Origin: a virus
IMG/VR virus record: IMGVR_UViG_3300028388_003675
Coordinates: 1-34,559 of that record
DNA length: 34,559 bases
Strand: one strand, 5' to 3'
The notes under the pieces were generated by a model. That model did not search any database, had not been told where the DNA came from, and saw only the letters and a list, made by a program, of their open reading frames with translations. The position numbers and the translations under genes are program-made. How positions within the stretch are numbered: the stretch's first letter is position 1; every line of letters begins with the position of its first letter. Shown here one piece after another: positions 8,433-15,858 of the stretch.

Positions 8433-9182
8433 ATGGAATTAGACTGGATTATACAAGAACCCATAGACTACGAATACAAACAATATTTATTACTCGATTA
8501 TATTAAAAAAACGGGTGACAAATTAGAAAACTTTGAATTGTATCCAGCATTCCAAGAATTATCAATCTTATATAGTAGTGCTCAGAGAGTCATTGACCAT
8601 GGGCAATTTATAACATTCAAAAGAGAACCTGAAGATATTGATGATGAAATATTACTCGTTGATTTAATATACAACACAATTCGGTTCAAAGATTCGGAAG
8701 AAATGAAAGAAATACTAAGTATTGCTGAATTTGCCAGTAAAAACTTCAAAGACTTATTCATGGTTGCTAAATCTCTTTGGTCGATAGTCAATGAAAGTAT
8801 AAGTTTAGAAATTACTAATAATTTGGATATGGCTAAAGGTGGTCAAGGTTATTTTTATTTCGACTATAAAGATGAATTATATGTTTACGAATATGCTATC
8901 AACCTTCAGAATCCCAAATCCTTACATAATAAATGTCATATTGAGAAAATATATCAAGGTGAATTCAAGGAAGTTAAGGGTCTGATTACTAAATTTGGTA
9001 GTTTTGGATTTGGAAACAAAAGAGAGAATGAAGTTCAGCATCATAGATTAGATTTCCCGATTTTTAAATTAACATTAGACCAAACTTTCCCTTTAGAAGG
9101 ATGTTTACTATCATTGGGTAGGAGAAAAGTTATGAATTACATTTTTCAATCAGTAAATTTTAATAAATTAAAAACGACGTAA
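8433..9182 (+). CDS. Conserved phage hypothetical protein, 249 residues
   Basis: The N terminus MELDWIIQEPIDYEYKQYLL matches a widespread uncharacterised phage family that I recall from large aquatic phages; no domain function is known to me. The protein is soluble, with helices in the first half and a beta-rich second half (GYFYFDYKDELYVYEYAI). It follows the previous gene by 36 bases and precedes a run of overlapping small genes, so it may be the first or second cistron of the 6801-10030 unit. Confidence 0.7.
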   Translation: MELDWIIQEPIDYEYKQYLLLDYIKKTGDKLENFELYPAFQELSILYSSAQRVIDHGQFITFKREPEDIDDEILLVDLIYNTIRFKDSEEMKEILSIAEFASKNFKDLFMVAKSLWSIVNESISLEITNNLDMAKGGQGYFYFDYKDELYVYEYAINLQNPKSLHNKCHIEKIYQGEFKEVKGLITKFGSFGFGNKRENEVQHHRLDFPIFKLTLDQTFPLEGCLLSLGRRKVMNYIFQSVNFNKLKTT

Positions 9183-9183
9183 T

Positions 9184-9300
9184 ATGGACACTATCAATAT
9201 CGATACTGACTACCTTTATCAATTAGTAAAAGAAACACCAAACGATTTAGAGTTGGGTGGAAAAATCAGAGCCTACATTTATGAAGTCGAAGAAGCCTGA
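9184..9300 (+). CDS. Small protein, 38 residues
   Basis: This short frame begins MDTINIDTDYLYQLVKE one base after the preceding stop and ends inside the next gene, overlapping its start by 20 bases. The tight packing on both sides and sensible amphipathic composition argue for a real gene. No function can be assigned. Confidence 0.55.
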   Translation: MDTINIDTDYLYQLVKETPNDLELGGKIRAYIYEVEEA

Positions 9301-9688
9301 TAATATAGTTTGGGACGAAGATAATCAAAAATACAATGCATCTCTATTACCTTATGCTACCAGTCTTAGCGGACCTGTCATTAAATTAGATGACGTTGGT
9401 GCTTTCAAAGAAAGAGGTGTTAATAGAGTACAAAAGACCTTCAACGCGAAATACAAAGAGTTAGTAGATGAGTACAATCATTTGGTAGATGAAGTTACGC
9501 TCAATGATATGATTTATAACTCCAACTATTCTTTCGAACCTGTGATTGGTGAAATTTATCATTTGTATATTAGAAATAACGGAAAATATTTCTTATCTTT
9601 GATTGGTCCACAAGAGTGGAACATGGAACATATAACTTCAGTAAGACTTAATTCAGAACATAAATGGGTTTCAACAAAAGATTCGTAA
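9281..9688 (+). CDS. DUF2452 domain protein
   Basis: From the ATG at 9281 the protein is 135 residues and reads KPDNIVWDEDNQKYNASLLPY at the N terminus, then a helical middle (KYKELVDEYNHLVDEV), then EPVIGEIYHLY and LSLIGPQEWN. I recognise this order as the DUF2452 family, which is also common in Bacteroidota chromosomes. Its role is unknown. The open frame reaches back to 9257, but 9281 matches the family's usual start and limits the overlap with the 38-residue gene to 20 bases. A phage copy of a host-type family suggests acquisition from a Bacteroidota host. Confidence 0.82.
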   Translation: MKSKKPDNIVWDEDNQKYNASLLPYATSLSGPVIKLDDVGAFKERGVNRVQKTFNAKYKELVDEYNHLVDEVTLNDMIYNSNYSFEPVIGEIYHLYIRNNGKYFLSLIGPQEWNMEHITSVRLNSEHKWVSTKDS

Positions 9689-9843
9689 CAAAAGAAAGTA
9701 TCTTAAGAACATCTAACGAAAGATTAGAACAACTATTCAGTGCGGATGGGTTGATTACAGATATGTGGTCTTCCAAGTTTATTGAGTTATTTCAACAGGG
9801 TAAAACTAAAGACGAAATTATTAAACAACTGAACAATGCGTAG
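9664..9843 (+). CDS. Small helical protein, 59 residues
   Basis: This frame begins MGFNKRFVTKESILRTSNE, overlapping the end of the DUF2452 gene by 25 bases, and ends 8 bases inside the next gene. It is helical and moderately basic at the N terminus. The double overlap is the pattern of translationally coupled small phage genes. I do not recognise a family. Confidence 0.6.
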   Translation: MGFNKRFVTKESILRTSNERLEQLFSADGLITDMWSSKFIELFQQGKTKDEIIKQLNNA

Positions 9844-10030
9844 AAAAAAAACTGATTTAGAACTATTAGAAGGTAAATTAAGACAACCTATTCACATTAG
9901 CTATTTAGCTAAACATGTACTCAAAAAGAGTATTGAGGAAACTCAAGAAGTTATCAATAGAGGTATTGAACGAGGGTTATTCGAAGAAGTAAAATTCGAA
10001 GGATACTACAAACTAAAAAACCAAGATTAA
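9836..10030 (+). CDS. Small basic protein, 64 residues, possibly winged-helix-like
   Basis: The protein reads MRRKKTDLELLEGKLRQPIH at its start and continues with a helix-turn-helix-like stretch (SYLAKHVLKKSIEETQEVINRGIERGLFEEV) and a short beta ending (GYYKLKN). The layout, two helices followed by a hairpin, resembles a small winged helix, which would fit DNA binding; this is inference from pattern only. It overlaps its neighbour upstream and ends one base before the DUF3310 gene. Confidence 0.6.
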   Translation: MRRKKTDLELLEGKLRQPIHISYLAKHVLKKSIEETQEVINRGIERGLFEEVKFEGYYKLKNQD

Positions 10031-10031
10031 T

Positions 10032-10253
10032 ATGAGTAAGGAGATGGTAAATCATCCCGACCATTACGGTGGGGAAGAGAACCCTTATGAGGTTGTTAAG
10101 ATTGCTGAGGCAACAGGATTAGATAAAGATGCCTATCTGTTCAACGTACTAAAATATATCGTTAGAAGTGGTAAGAAAGATGGTAACCCACCTTTACAAG
10201 ACATGAAAAAAGCGTTATGGTATTTGGAGAGAAGAATTAAGACGATGGAATAA
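10032..10253 (+). CDS. DUF3310 protein (SaV-like)
   Basis: The 73-residue protein opens VNHPDHYGG and has the typical order NPYEVVKIAEATGLD, FNVLKYIVRSGKKDG and DMKKALWYLERRI. This is the DUF3310 family, found in a large share of tailed phages with diverse hosts and often near nucleotide-metabolism genes. Its biochemical role is unsettled. Start and stop overlap neighbouring genes by one base or less (TAATG with the next gene). It is one of the clearest signs that the window is phage DNA. Confidence 0.9.
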   Translation: MSKEMVNHPDHYGGEENPYEVVKIAEATGLDKDAYLFNVLKYIVRSGKKDGNPPLQDMKKALWYLERRIKTME

Positions 10254-10432
10254 TGTTGTCGTTTTTAATAAAATATCTTTTAATAGGTGCGGTCACTGGA
10301 CTTGTGTTGGAGACATTGGTAGATAAGGTGACGGACCAAAGATTTACGGGTGGTGAACGAGTGTTTGTCATCGTATTATGGCCTATATCATTAGTAGTTT
10401 TTTTGATTGGGTTTTTTAATAAAGGAGAATGA
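10253..10432 (+). CDS. Small two-helix membrane protein, 59 residues
   Basis: The start codon overlaps the DUF3310 stop (TAATG) and the stop overlaps the methyltransferase start (ATGA). Two hydrophobic segments, about 3-19 (SFLIKYLLIGAVTGLVL) and 37-55 (VFVIVLWPISLVVFLIGFF), are joined by a polar loop (ETLVDKVTDQRFTGGER). It is probably an inner-membrane protein. Small membrane proteins in this position of phage genomes are often lysis or exclusion factors, but nothing specific is visible. Confidence 0.65.
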   Translation: MLSFLIKYLLIGAVTGLVLETLVDKVTDQRFTGGERVFVIVLWPISLVVFLIGFFNKGE

Positions 10433-11313
10433 AAGAAATGAAAGAATTAATTGGGGACATTCACTGTTCAGAGTCAGTGAAGTTTATGAATGAAATGCCA
10501 GAGAAGTCGGTTGACTTGATTGTTACCTCACCACCTTATGGTGTGGGTATTGACTATGACAGTTGGGACGACGATAAATACTTTGATGAGTATATGAGAT
10601 TTACTCGTGAGTGGTTGAGTGCTGCGTACAGAGTCTTAAGAGATGATGGTCGTATTGCGGTGAACATTCCTTATGAGATTAACCGTCAGAAGAAGGGTGG
10701 TCGTATTTATTTCTCTTCAGAGGTTTGGCAGGTGATGAAACAGCTGGGTTTTGGGTTCTTTGGAATCGTAGATTTGGAGGAGAGTTCACCACATAGAAGT
10801 AAGACAACTGCGTGGGGAAGTTGGATGAGTCCATCTGCACCATACATCTATAACCCAAAGGAGTGTGTAATTCTTGCATATAAGAACTTACCAAAGAAGC
10901 AGGTGAAGGGGACTCCTCAATGGGAAGGAGAGTACCAAATGGTACCAAACGAAAAGATTGAGGGTGAGTTCAGAAAGAAGTTGGTATACGATGATAAGGA
11001 TAAGAAAGACTTTATGTCATTGGTCTTCGGTCAGTGGAACTACTTCGCCGATACACAACAAAAGACTAAAGCAACATTCTCATTGGATATTCCATATAGA
11101 GCAATCAAAATCTTATCCTATAAAGAAGATTTGGTGTTTGACCCATTCAACGGTTCAGGGACGACCTGTTTAGCTGCTGAGATGTTGGGAAGGCCGTGGT
11201 TGGGATGTGATATCTCACCAAACTATGTGAAGGTTGCTCAGGAAAGACTCAAGGAGTATAAACTAAACCAACAGCAATTAGAAATCGTAGTAGATGAGCA
11301 TTCAAAACATTAA
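10429..11313 (+). CDS. Orphan DNA methyltransferase, beta class (N6-adenine or N4-cytosine)
   Basis: The 294-residue protein has catalytic motif IV as TSPPYGVG (SPPY at 34-37) before the AdoMet-binding motif I DPFNGSGTT (238-246), the order of beta-class amino-methyltransferases. The final helix GCDISPNYVKVAQERL matches the class. The target site lies in the variable middle (about 85-210). No restriction gene is visible nearby, so it is probably a solitary methyltransferase that protects phage DNA or marks it. Two starts are possible: 10429 (ATGA overlap with the membrane gene) and 10438, which is better spaced from the AAAGGAG at 10421-10427, one of the few clear Shine-Dalgarno-like sites here. 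Confidence 0.88.
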   Translation: MKEMKELIGDIHCSESVKFMNEMPEKSVDLIVTSPPYGVGIDYDSWDDDKYFDEYMRFTREWLSAAYRVLRDDGRIAVNIPYEINRQKKGGRIYFSSEVWQVMKQLGFGFFGIVDLEESSPHRSKTTAWGSWMSPSAPYIYNPKECVILAYKNLPKKQVKGTPQWEGEYQMVPNEKIEGEFRKKLVYDDKDKKDFMSLVFGQWNYFADTQQKTKATFSLDIPYRAIKILSYKEDLVFDPFNGSGTTCLAAEMLGRPWLGCDISPNYVKVAQERLKEYKLNQQQLEIVVDEHSKH

Positions 11314-11461
11314 AGTAATAGATAAAGAAACATTAATTATTACCACCACAGACAATGAAGTGGTATGGTTCGAGAAAGACCAACTTGAAGGACCTGAAAG
11401 GGTTTGGTTTGATAATATTTTGGCCTGTTCCATATCACTTTTAAGTAAAACCCCTAAATAA
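11294..11461 (+). CDS. Small protein, 55 residues
   Basis: This frame starts inside the methyltransferase gene (20-base overlap) and reads MSIQNIKVIDKETLIITTTD, then EVVWFEKDQLEGPERVWF. Beta-strand-like hydrophobic alternation suggests a small beta-rich fold. Its stop codon lies in the loop of the intrinsic terminator that ends the unit, so it is the last gene of the transcript. The function is unknown. Confidence 0.62.
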   Translation: MSIQNIKVIDKETLIITTTDNEVVWFEKDQLEGPERVWFDNILACSISLLSKTPK

Positions 11462-11471
11462 GGGGTTTTTT
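11447..11471 (+). terminator. Intrinsic terminator
   Basis: AAAACCCC (11447-11454) pairs with GGGGTTTT (11462-11469) around a TAAATAA loop, followed by a T run. It closes the 9.2-11.5 kb small-gene and methyltransferase unit just before the promoter motif of the lysozyme gene. Confidence 0.88.
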
Positions 11472-11482
11472 CTTTATATGGA

Positions 11483-11494
11483 TATTTATTAGTA
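11483..11494 (+). promoter_or_regulatory. Phage-type promoter motif TATTTATTAGTA
   Basis: TATTTATTAGTAAAGATTT sits directly after a terminator and 12 bases before the lysozyme ATG at 11507. It differs from the copy at 6779 at one of 19 bases, and it clearly begins a new transcript. Confidence 0.7.
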
Positions 11495-11506
11495 AAGATT
11501 TTGTAG

Positions 11507-12118
11507 ATGAGACCGTATAGGATTAATGAGTCAGAGAAGAGAAGGATATTAAATCTTCATGAAACCGCGACAAAAAATGTGTATTTGAGTGAACAGAATA
11601 CTGATTTTGGTTATGGATATGAAGGAAAGCCGGCTGGTCAAGAAGTATTTGACCATGTCAGAAAACAAGAAGGAGGATTTGTTCCTTATGTTTATGACGA
11701 TGCTTTTTTCCCTCCAAAACCATATGACCCAAACTCGGGTTCACCAAAAGGTACGTTAACTATTGGTTATGGAACAACAAACCCTGAGATTATCAAAAAA
11801 TATCTCAATAAAATGACTAAGGAAGAGGCTATGAGTCTTTCCGCTAAAGATATATTAGATGCGGCTAAGACAGTTAAAGAATGGCAAAGTGAGGACCCTG
11901 AAAATAGAAAACTCACTAAAGGTATGTATATCGCTTTGATTGATATGGCATATAATAGAGGTGAGGGTAACTTTAAACAAAGTGGGGTATTGAAACAAAT
12001 CACAAATGGAAATTATAAACAAGCGGCACAGGAAATATTGAATGGTAAAGGTATTTGGGGTCATCCAGAGAGATTGCAAGCCGACTATAAGATGTTCTGT
12101 AGAGACGGAGGTTGTTAA
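11507..12118 (+). CDS. GH24-type lysozyme with virion-protein-like N terminus
   Basis: The 203-residue protein has a phage (T4-type) muramidase domain from about 45: catalytic E55 in RKQEGGFVPYVYDD, an Asp at 64 or 65, and T85 in LTIGYGT, then LIDMAYNRG in the C-terminal lobe. The gap between Asp and Thr is longer than in T4 lysozyme (about 20 against 6 residues). It would cut the glycan strands of peptidoglycan. The N terminus RINESEKRRILNLHE resembles short leader segments that I have seen on several virion proteins of large aquatic phages, so it may be a particle-bound lysin rather than a cytoplasmic endolysin; no signal peptide is present. It is transcribed from the motif at 11483. Confidence 0.85.
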   Translation: MRPYRINESEKRRILNLHETATKNVYLSEQNTDFGYGYEGKPAGQEVFDHVRKQEGGFVPYVYDDAFFPPKPYDPNSGSPKGTLTIGYGTTNPEIIKKYLNKMTKEEAMSLSAKDILDAAKTVKEWQSEDPENRKLTKGMYIALIDMAYNRGEGNFKQSGVLKQITNGNYKQAAQEILNGKGIWGHPERLQADYKMFCRDGGC

Positions 12119-12129
12119 AAAATAGACAT

Positions 12130-13545
12130 ATGAAACAATTAATTAAAGAATCGGGTTTACGTAATATTGGTGAGTTAGCCAAGAGATACCCAAAGGCAAA
12201 AATTTACTTCCACCAAGATTTGGATGGTGTGACGACAGCCTTAGCGATGAAGAACTATTTGGAAGATAACGGTATCAAAGTTGTTGATGCTGAAATCATT
12301 CAATATGGTGATAAGGAGTTTGCGGTTAAGAAGCAAGATGCTACAGGTGATACAATGCCAGTCTTGGTCGACTTTGCTCACGGTAAGCCGATGTTCGTTA
12401 TTCACACTGACCACCACGACAGTCAAAGTGGTGTTGAAGGTGATACAGCAACTTCATTCAGACCATCACGTTCTAATGTTGCTACAATATCTGATGTTAT
12501 GTCACCAAAGGACATCTTCCCTTCTGAGGATATCACATTGATTTCTACTGTGGATTCTGCTGACTTTGCTAAGTATGGTTTGGAACCACAAGATATTATG
12601 AACTTCATATTCCGTTTGGATAAGGATAAGTCTTTACAGAAAAACAGAATGGCTTTGGGATTGGCAACTAACAAATTGATGTTGGCGTATAAGAACAAAC
12701 CAGGTTTCATGGAGGAGTTGGTGATGACATCAAAACCATCATTATTGAATATCTTCCAAAACATCAGAAGAATCGCTGACAGAGAAAATTATGCATCTGC
12801 TGCGATGATGGCTGGTAACCAAGAAGATTATGTGAAACAAAGAAGTGAGGACCCTAATCTAAATTACCAAGACGGTATCATCTATCAGTACGGTGGTGGT
12901 AGAATGTTCAAACCAGGTTCATACGATAGATACACACCATTTAAGTTACATCCTGATGCTGACTTCTTAATTACGGTTTGGCCGATGGGATTGGTTCAAG
13001 CGTCATGTAACCCATTTAAGAAAGAGAGAGAACTCAAAGGTGTAAACTTGGGTGAGATTGCTCAGGAAGTATTAGGTAAGTGGGAAGCGAAGTTAAGAGA
13101 GAAAATCATTCCTTTATCGACAATCAAATGGATTTCAGAATCTGCTAAAGACTTTGGTTCTGAATCTGTAGGTTTTACTAATGCTGATTTGGAAGCCTTC
13201 TATGGTGATAAGATTAGAAGTATGGAAGGCGGTGATGCATATATGGAAAACTTAAAACAGGTTATGGATAAGTCTTTCAGTGAATTGAGTGAAGATGAAA
13301 TGGCGTTGTTGGATAAGTTGGGTGTACCTGCTTGGGAGATGATTCAAGCAAACTCAGGTGGACACAAATGTATCACAAACATTTCAGCGTTGAATTACTT
13401 TGGTAGAAGTAAGAGACCACCTCAAGGAAAATACAAATACAATAAAGACAGTGGTGATGCACCATATGTTAAGTTCTCAAAGATGATAGGACAGGAGTTC
13501 TACAGAAAGCTGAGAGAAAAGATTGACGGAAGTAAATCAGAATAA
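12130..13545 (+). CDS. DHH-family phosphoesterase (RecJ/NrnA-like)
   Basis: From the ATG at 12130 the protein is 471 residues; the frame reaches back to a TTG at 12112, but that overlaps the lysozyme stop. Motif I is FHQDLDG (D30, D32), the DHH motif is HTDHHDS (D94, H95, H96), and D142 in STVDSADF supplies the last metal ligand. SGGHKCITNIS late in the protein resembles the GGH element of DHHA1 domains, which bind substrate. Such enzymes degrade single-stranded DNA, nanoRNA or cyclic dinucleotides with Mn2+. The length suits a RecJ-like exonuclease more than a short NrnA, but the substrate is open. It may help DNA turnover or counter a host cyclic-nucleotide signal. Confidence 0.82.
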   Translation: MKQLIKESGLRNIGELAKRYPKAKIYFHQDLDGVTTALAMKNYLEDNGIKVVDAEIIQYGDKEFAVKKQDATGDTMPVLVDFAHGKPMFVIHTDHHDSQSGVEGDTATSFRPSRSNVATISDVMSPKDIFPSEDITLISTVDSADFAKYGLEPQDIMNFIFRLDKDKSLQKNRMALGLATNKLMLAYKNKPGFMEELVMTSKPSLLNIFQNIRRIADRENYASAAMMAGNQEDYVKQRSEDPNLNYQDGIIYQYGGGRMFKPGSYDRYTPFKLHPDADFLITVWPMGLVQASCNPFKKERELKGVNLGEIAQEVLGKWEAKLREKIIPLSTIKWISESAKDFGSESVGFTNADLEAFYGDKIRSMEGGDAYMENLKQVMDKSFSELSEDEMALLDKLGVPAWEMIQANSGGHKCITNISALNYFGRSKRPPQGKYKYNKDSGDAPYVKFSKMIGQEFYRKLREKIDGSKSE

Positions 13546-13893
13546 TGAGAAGGAGACGATGTCTCCTTTTTTTATGTCCAACTGTTTCGACATACCAGCT
13601 GGTAGTTCCAATACTTTGTCACCATAACCTTTATAGGATTCACATTCCAACTCATCTGTACAGATAGGACAGTTTTCGTGGATGGTATCAACTTCATCAT
13701 TATTGATAAAGATAATATCTAATGGAATGACACAATCGTACATCCAAAATGATTGTTCACCTTTGGTTGGCATAAGAAAATACATACCTTGGAAGTCCTC
13801 GTTGAAACGTTGACCTTGCATTCCTTTGGTAATTGCTTCCTTTGTTACACAAAGTTTGACACTTATTTTATTTTCACCTATAGTTATAGTCAT
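13537..13893 (-). CDS. DUF192 family protein
   Basis: The 118-residue protein shows the DUF192 order: KGMQGQRF, GMYFLMP, SFWMYDCVIPLDIIFIN, CESY and LELPAGMSKQL. The family occurs in bacteria, archaea and phages and has no firm function. This copy has no signal peptide, unlike many bacterial ones, and has three extra Cys in PICTDELEC. It converges on the DHH gene with a 9-base overlap, and the two share the hairpin terminator at 13552. The start codon abuts the palindromic promoter motif at 13893-13904. Confidence 0.87.
   Translation of the reverse strand: MTITIGENKISVKLCVTKEAITKGMQGQRFNEDFQGMYFLMPTKGEQSFWMYDCVIPLDIIFINNDEVDTIHENCPICTDELECESYKGYGDKVLELPAGMSKQLDIKKGDIVSFSLF
13552..13573 (+). 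terminator. Intrinsic terminator between convergent genes
   Basis: GGAGAC (13552-13557) pairs with GTCTCC (13561-13566) around a GAT loop, followed by seven T. It ends the DHH gene's transcript and lies inside the 3' end of the DUF192 gene on the other strand. Confidence 0.85.
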
Positions 13894-13904
13894 ATTTATA
13901 AATA
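13893..13904. promoter_or_regulatory. Palindromic phage-type promoter motif TATTTATAAATA
   Basis: The 12 bases are a perfect palindrome in the 27-base gap between the divergent DUF192 (leftward) and NUDIX (rightward) genes. Read leftward it runs straight into the DUF192 start codon; read rightward it is 16 bases before the NUDIX ATG. One element may drive both genes. Confidence 0.6.
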
Positions 13905-13920
13905 TCTAAAAGAATATAAT

Positions 13921-14328
13921 ATGAACAAATACGGAGGAGTAATTGTTAGATGTAACAATAAGGTTTTACTTTGTAAAAGAAATGCTGACAGTTCATTACC
14001 GGGTCATTGGTCGTGTCCTGCGGGAAGTATTGAAGAAGGTGAAGAACCATTAAGAGGTGCGATGAGAGAGTTTTATGAAGAAACTGACATTCAACTGTTG
14101 AAACAACCAGAGTTTTGTGGTATAATTAAACGAACAAATAGAGATGGTAGTAAAATTAAAGGTGAGATGTATTGTTTCCTTTATGATTGTGACGAAGAGA
14201 TTTACCCTGACTTAGACAAAGCTAAGGATGGTGATGAACATACAGAGTGTGGATACTTCGGTAAAGATGAGTTACCTTCTCCAATGACAGAACAATTTAA
14301 TAAATTACTAAATATTATACTAAAATGA
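13921..14328 (+). CDS. NUDIX hydrolase
   Basis: From the ATG at 13921 the protein is 135 residues. The NUDIX box reads GSIEEGEEPLRGAMREFYEE, followed by TDI: the G, the first E and the REFYEE core are in place, while the usual final Gly is Asp. The opening GGVIVRCNNKVLLCKRN and PGHWSCPAGS are typical of MutT-like enzymes. It would hydrolyse a nucleoside diphosphate linked to another group X, for example damaged dNTPs, NAD or capped RNA; the exact substrate is unknown. The frame is open further upstream, but that part overlaps the DUF192 gene. The stop overlaps the next start (ATGA). Confidence 0.9.
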   Translation: MNKYGGVIVRCNNKVLLCKRNADSSLPGHWSCPAGSIEEGEEPLRGAMREFYEETDIQLLKQPEFCGIIKRTNRDGSKIKGEMYCFLYDCDEEIYPDLDKAKDGDEHTECGYFGKDELPSPMTEQFNKLLNIILK

Positions 14329-14540
14329 GTTTAATGTACAAAGCCCTCGTAGCGAAATACGAAGCAGAACTGTTGGAAGCAAAAGCAACATTGGAAGTTT
14401 ACTTTAATAATTCCGTTGGAATTGGTGAACACCCTCAACACTTGGAAGAGATGAATGGGTTGGTTGATAAGATGGCTTCAGCGAGTGATAAATTAGAAGC
14501 ACTTAAATCTAACTTTGATGAAAAGGGTATGGCCCGTTGA
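14325..14540 (+). CDS. Small coiled-coil protein, 71 residues
   Basis: The protein begins with a long helix (KALVAKYEAELLEAKATLEVY), continues with a short loop (NNSVGIGEHPQHLEE) and ends with a second helix (MASASDKLEALKSNF), so a helical hairpin is likely. It is translationally coupled to the NUDIX gene by ATGA. A second ATG three codons in is an alternative start. The family is not recognised. It is the last gene before the large non-coding RNA region. Confidence 0.65.
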   Translation: MSLMYKALVAKYEAELLEAKATLEVYFNNSVGIGEHPQHLEEMNGLVDKMASASDKLEALKSNFDEKGMAR

Positions 14541-14608
14541 TGGTCCAAAAGACAGATATAGTGGATACTTTAAGTTATCCTACAACCCAATGTCCTTACT
14601 TTTTGTTT

Positions 14609-14616
14609 TAATTTTG
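14609..14616 (+). promoter_or_regulatory. Possible host-type -7 box for the large RNA
   Basis: TAATTTTG fits the Bacteroidota TAnnTTTG box. No TTG element is seen at the expected 17-23 base distance, so this is weak. If used, RNA would begin near 14622, just before the first paired element of the structured region. Confidence 0.3.
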
Positions 14617-14619
14617 TCA

Positions 14620-15521
14620 GAGTTCTTTGAAATATTGGTCGTGTTTATATGTCGACTTTGAATTACATCTTCGGGTGTAATCCTTTCCAAAAGGAGATTA
14701 TAAACAGACACGGCGGTTTAGCGTCGATAGATAACCCCAGCAATGGGACTATAGGGATTGAAACGGGATTAGTACACCGTGAATATTCGCAATCGTGAGG
14801 TTGACAACTAAACAAAGTGGCTACGGCCAATTCCCCGAGGGCAACTGCTGGGGGGAAGAGGTCACTCTGAGTCCGTGGAATATCAGAGTTGAGATGGTGA
14901 CATCAAAAGGAAAAGCTACAGGTGACGGTTCGACACACCCTGCAAGGTGTCGTAGGGCTGGGTACCAGTCTGACGGGTTTCCGAGGTGAGTAAACCAACG
15001 AAGTCCTGACTGACCGTAAGTTTGCAGACTTACAGAGAGGTGTGAAGCATTCTGTTCTCCAAAGGGACGGACCTTCTCCCGAAGCACATCTTTCCTTCTT
15101 CCACAATTGCTAGTTTAATAACAATCCCGTAATCAGGGTAATACAATTAAATGAAAAGCAAGAGTCTTCGGGCGTTGATAACGAAAGGTGTCTAATACTC
15201 TGAGTGTAAACTAACAGAGTCATTGATAAGACCGCAAGTCTTTCGATGTCAATAACAAAAGACCTGTTGGGACGGCCATCCCTTCATGAACTCGCAAGGT
15301 TCAACAGAGTTAAGTAGTTGTTGAGTAGTTATTGACGAATACGATTGGTTAACGTAAGTAACCGACACTGACTTGATACGATGGGCAACTATCGTGGACA
15401 ATGTGAGCAACCGACTATTAGGGTAATCTCACGAAAGACAGGTCACATAAACGTGTAGTCTCAGCGTTCTATACCTCATATACCTTCCTTGACCTCGGTG
15501 TTAACCCACCGAGGTTTTTTT
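14620..15521 (+). ncRNA. Giant structured non-coding RNA (GOLLD/ROOL-like candidate)
   Basis: The 1,042 bases between the genes at 14540 and 15583 lack a credible gene but hold many exact hairpins. Examples: GTTTATA 14643-14649 with 14699-14705; an 8-pair stem with a UUCG loop at 14662-14681; CCCA-GCAA-TGGG at 14736-14747; CTCTGA with TCAGAG (14865-14888) nested in GTCAC with GTGAC (14861-14901); GTAAGT with ACTTAC (15016-15033); AAGAC-CGCAA-GTCTT at 15228-15242; TGAAC with GTTCA around TCGCAAG (15287-15303); and GGTTA with TAACC around a GTAA loop (15347-15363). A strong terminator closes it at 15492-15521. The size, dense GNRA and UUCG loops and phage setting recall GOLLD (about 800-900 nt) or ROOL RNAs, which occur in phages and self-assemble into cages. 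I found no RNase P, tmRNA, rRNA, group I or group II signature. The RNA is well supported; the family name is a guess. Confidence 0.8.
15492..15521 (+). terminator. Strong intrinsic terminator of the large RNA
   Basis: ACCTCGGTG (15492-15500) pairs perfectly with CACCGAGGT (15507-15515), followed by seven T. It sets the 3' end of the RNA and insulates the next promoter only 11 bases downstream. Confidence 0.93.
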
Positions 15522-15531
15522 ATGCCAATAG

Positions 15532-15562
15532 TTGTCGGTATCAAATATATTTCTTATCTTTG
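15532..15562 (+). promoter_or_regulatory. Consensus Bacteroidota promoter (TTG-N20-TATCTTTG)
   Basis: The -33 element TTG is at 15532-15534 and the -7 box TATCTTTG at 15555-15562, with a 20-base spacer. This is the form used by the primary sigma factor of Bacteroidota. Transcription would start near 15568, 15 bases before the ATG at 15583, and drive the four-gene operon that ends at 16977. Confidence 0.85.
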
Positions 15563-15582
15563 TATAACAAATAAAGAGAACT

Positions 15583-15858
15583 ATGGTATTAGAAAGAAAC
15601 ATCAAAATCATCCACCCACAATTCGGAAACCTTCTTAATGACAACTACGCTGACGAAGTTCAGTTTAAGTTATTCTTGCAGATGGTTCATTCATGTGTAG
15701 AGTTGAAGCAGGACTTATCGTTCTTCAATGGTCGTGATTTCTTGGTTCACATTCCTTATGAGTTACTTCGTCAATCCATCATTTTGGGTAATGCGAAACC
15801 TCAAGAGGAGTTGACGTTGGGTGAGTATGCTATCCGTAAATCTAAAATGGAGGAATAA
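15583..15858 (+). CDS. Hypothetical protein, 91 residues
   Basis: First gene of the host-promoter operon. The protein is soluble, with the N terminus MVLERNIKIIHPQFGNLLND and a helical middle (VQFKLFLQMVHSCVELKQ); the segment RDFLVHIPYELLRQSII suggests a compact alpha/beta fold. I recognise no family. Its stop overlaps the start of the HAD gene (TAATG), with GGAGG just before that start. Confidence 0.65.
   Translation: MVLERNIKIIHPQFGNLLNDNYADEVQFKLFLQMVHSCVELKQDLSFFNGRDFLVHIPYELLRQSIILGNAKPQEELTLGEYAIRKSKMEE

Noticed and set aside
10429-11313. A restriction-modification system around the methyltransferase
   Set aside because: Neighbouring genes are DUF3310, a small membrane protein and a 55-residue protein; none looks like a restriction enzyme.
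14920-14945. A TTCGA element resembling a tRNA T-loop
   Set aside because: The flanking bases do not form a 5-pair T stem, and no anticodon or acceptor stem is found; the bases fit a local hairpin of the large RNA.
14795-15106. Three open frames of 64-88 residues on both strands in the RNA region
   Set aside because: They overlap one another, have no family features, and coincide with exact stem-loops and a strong terminator, so they are treated as chance frames in a structured RNA.
14620-15521. Group I or group II intron, RNase P RNA or tmRNA
   Set aside because: I could not find the conserved core of any of these (intron P7 or domain V, RNase P CR-I/CR-V, tmRNA ends), and no split gene flanks the region.
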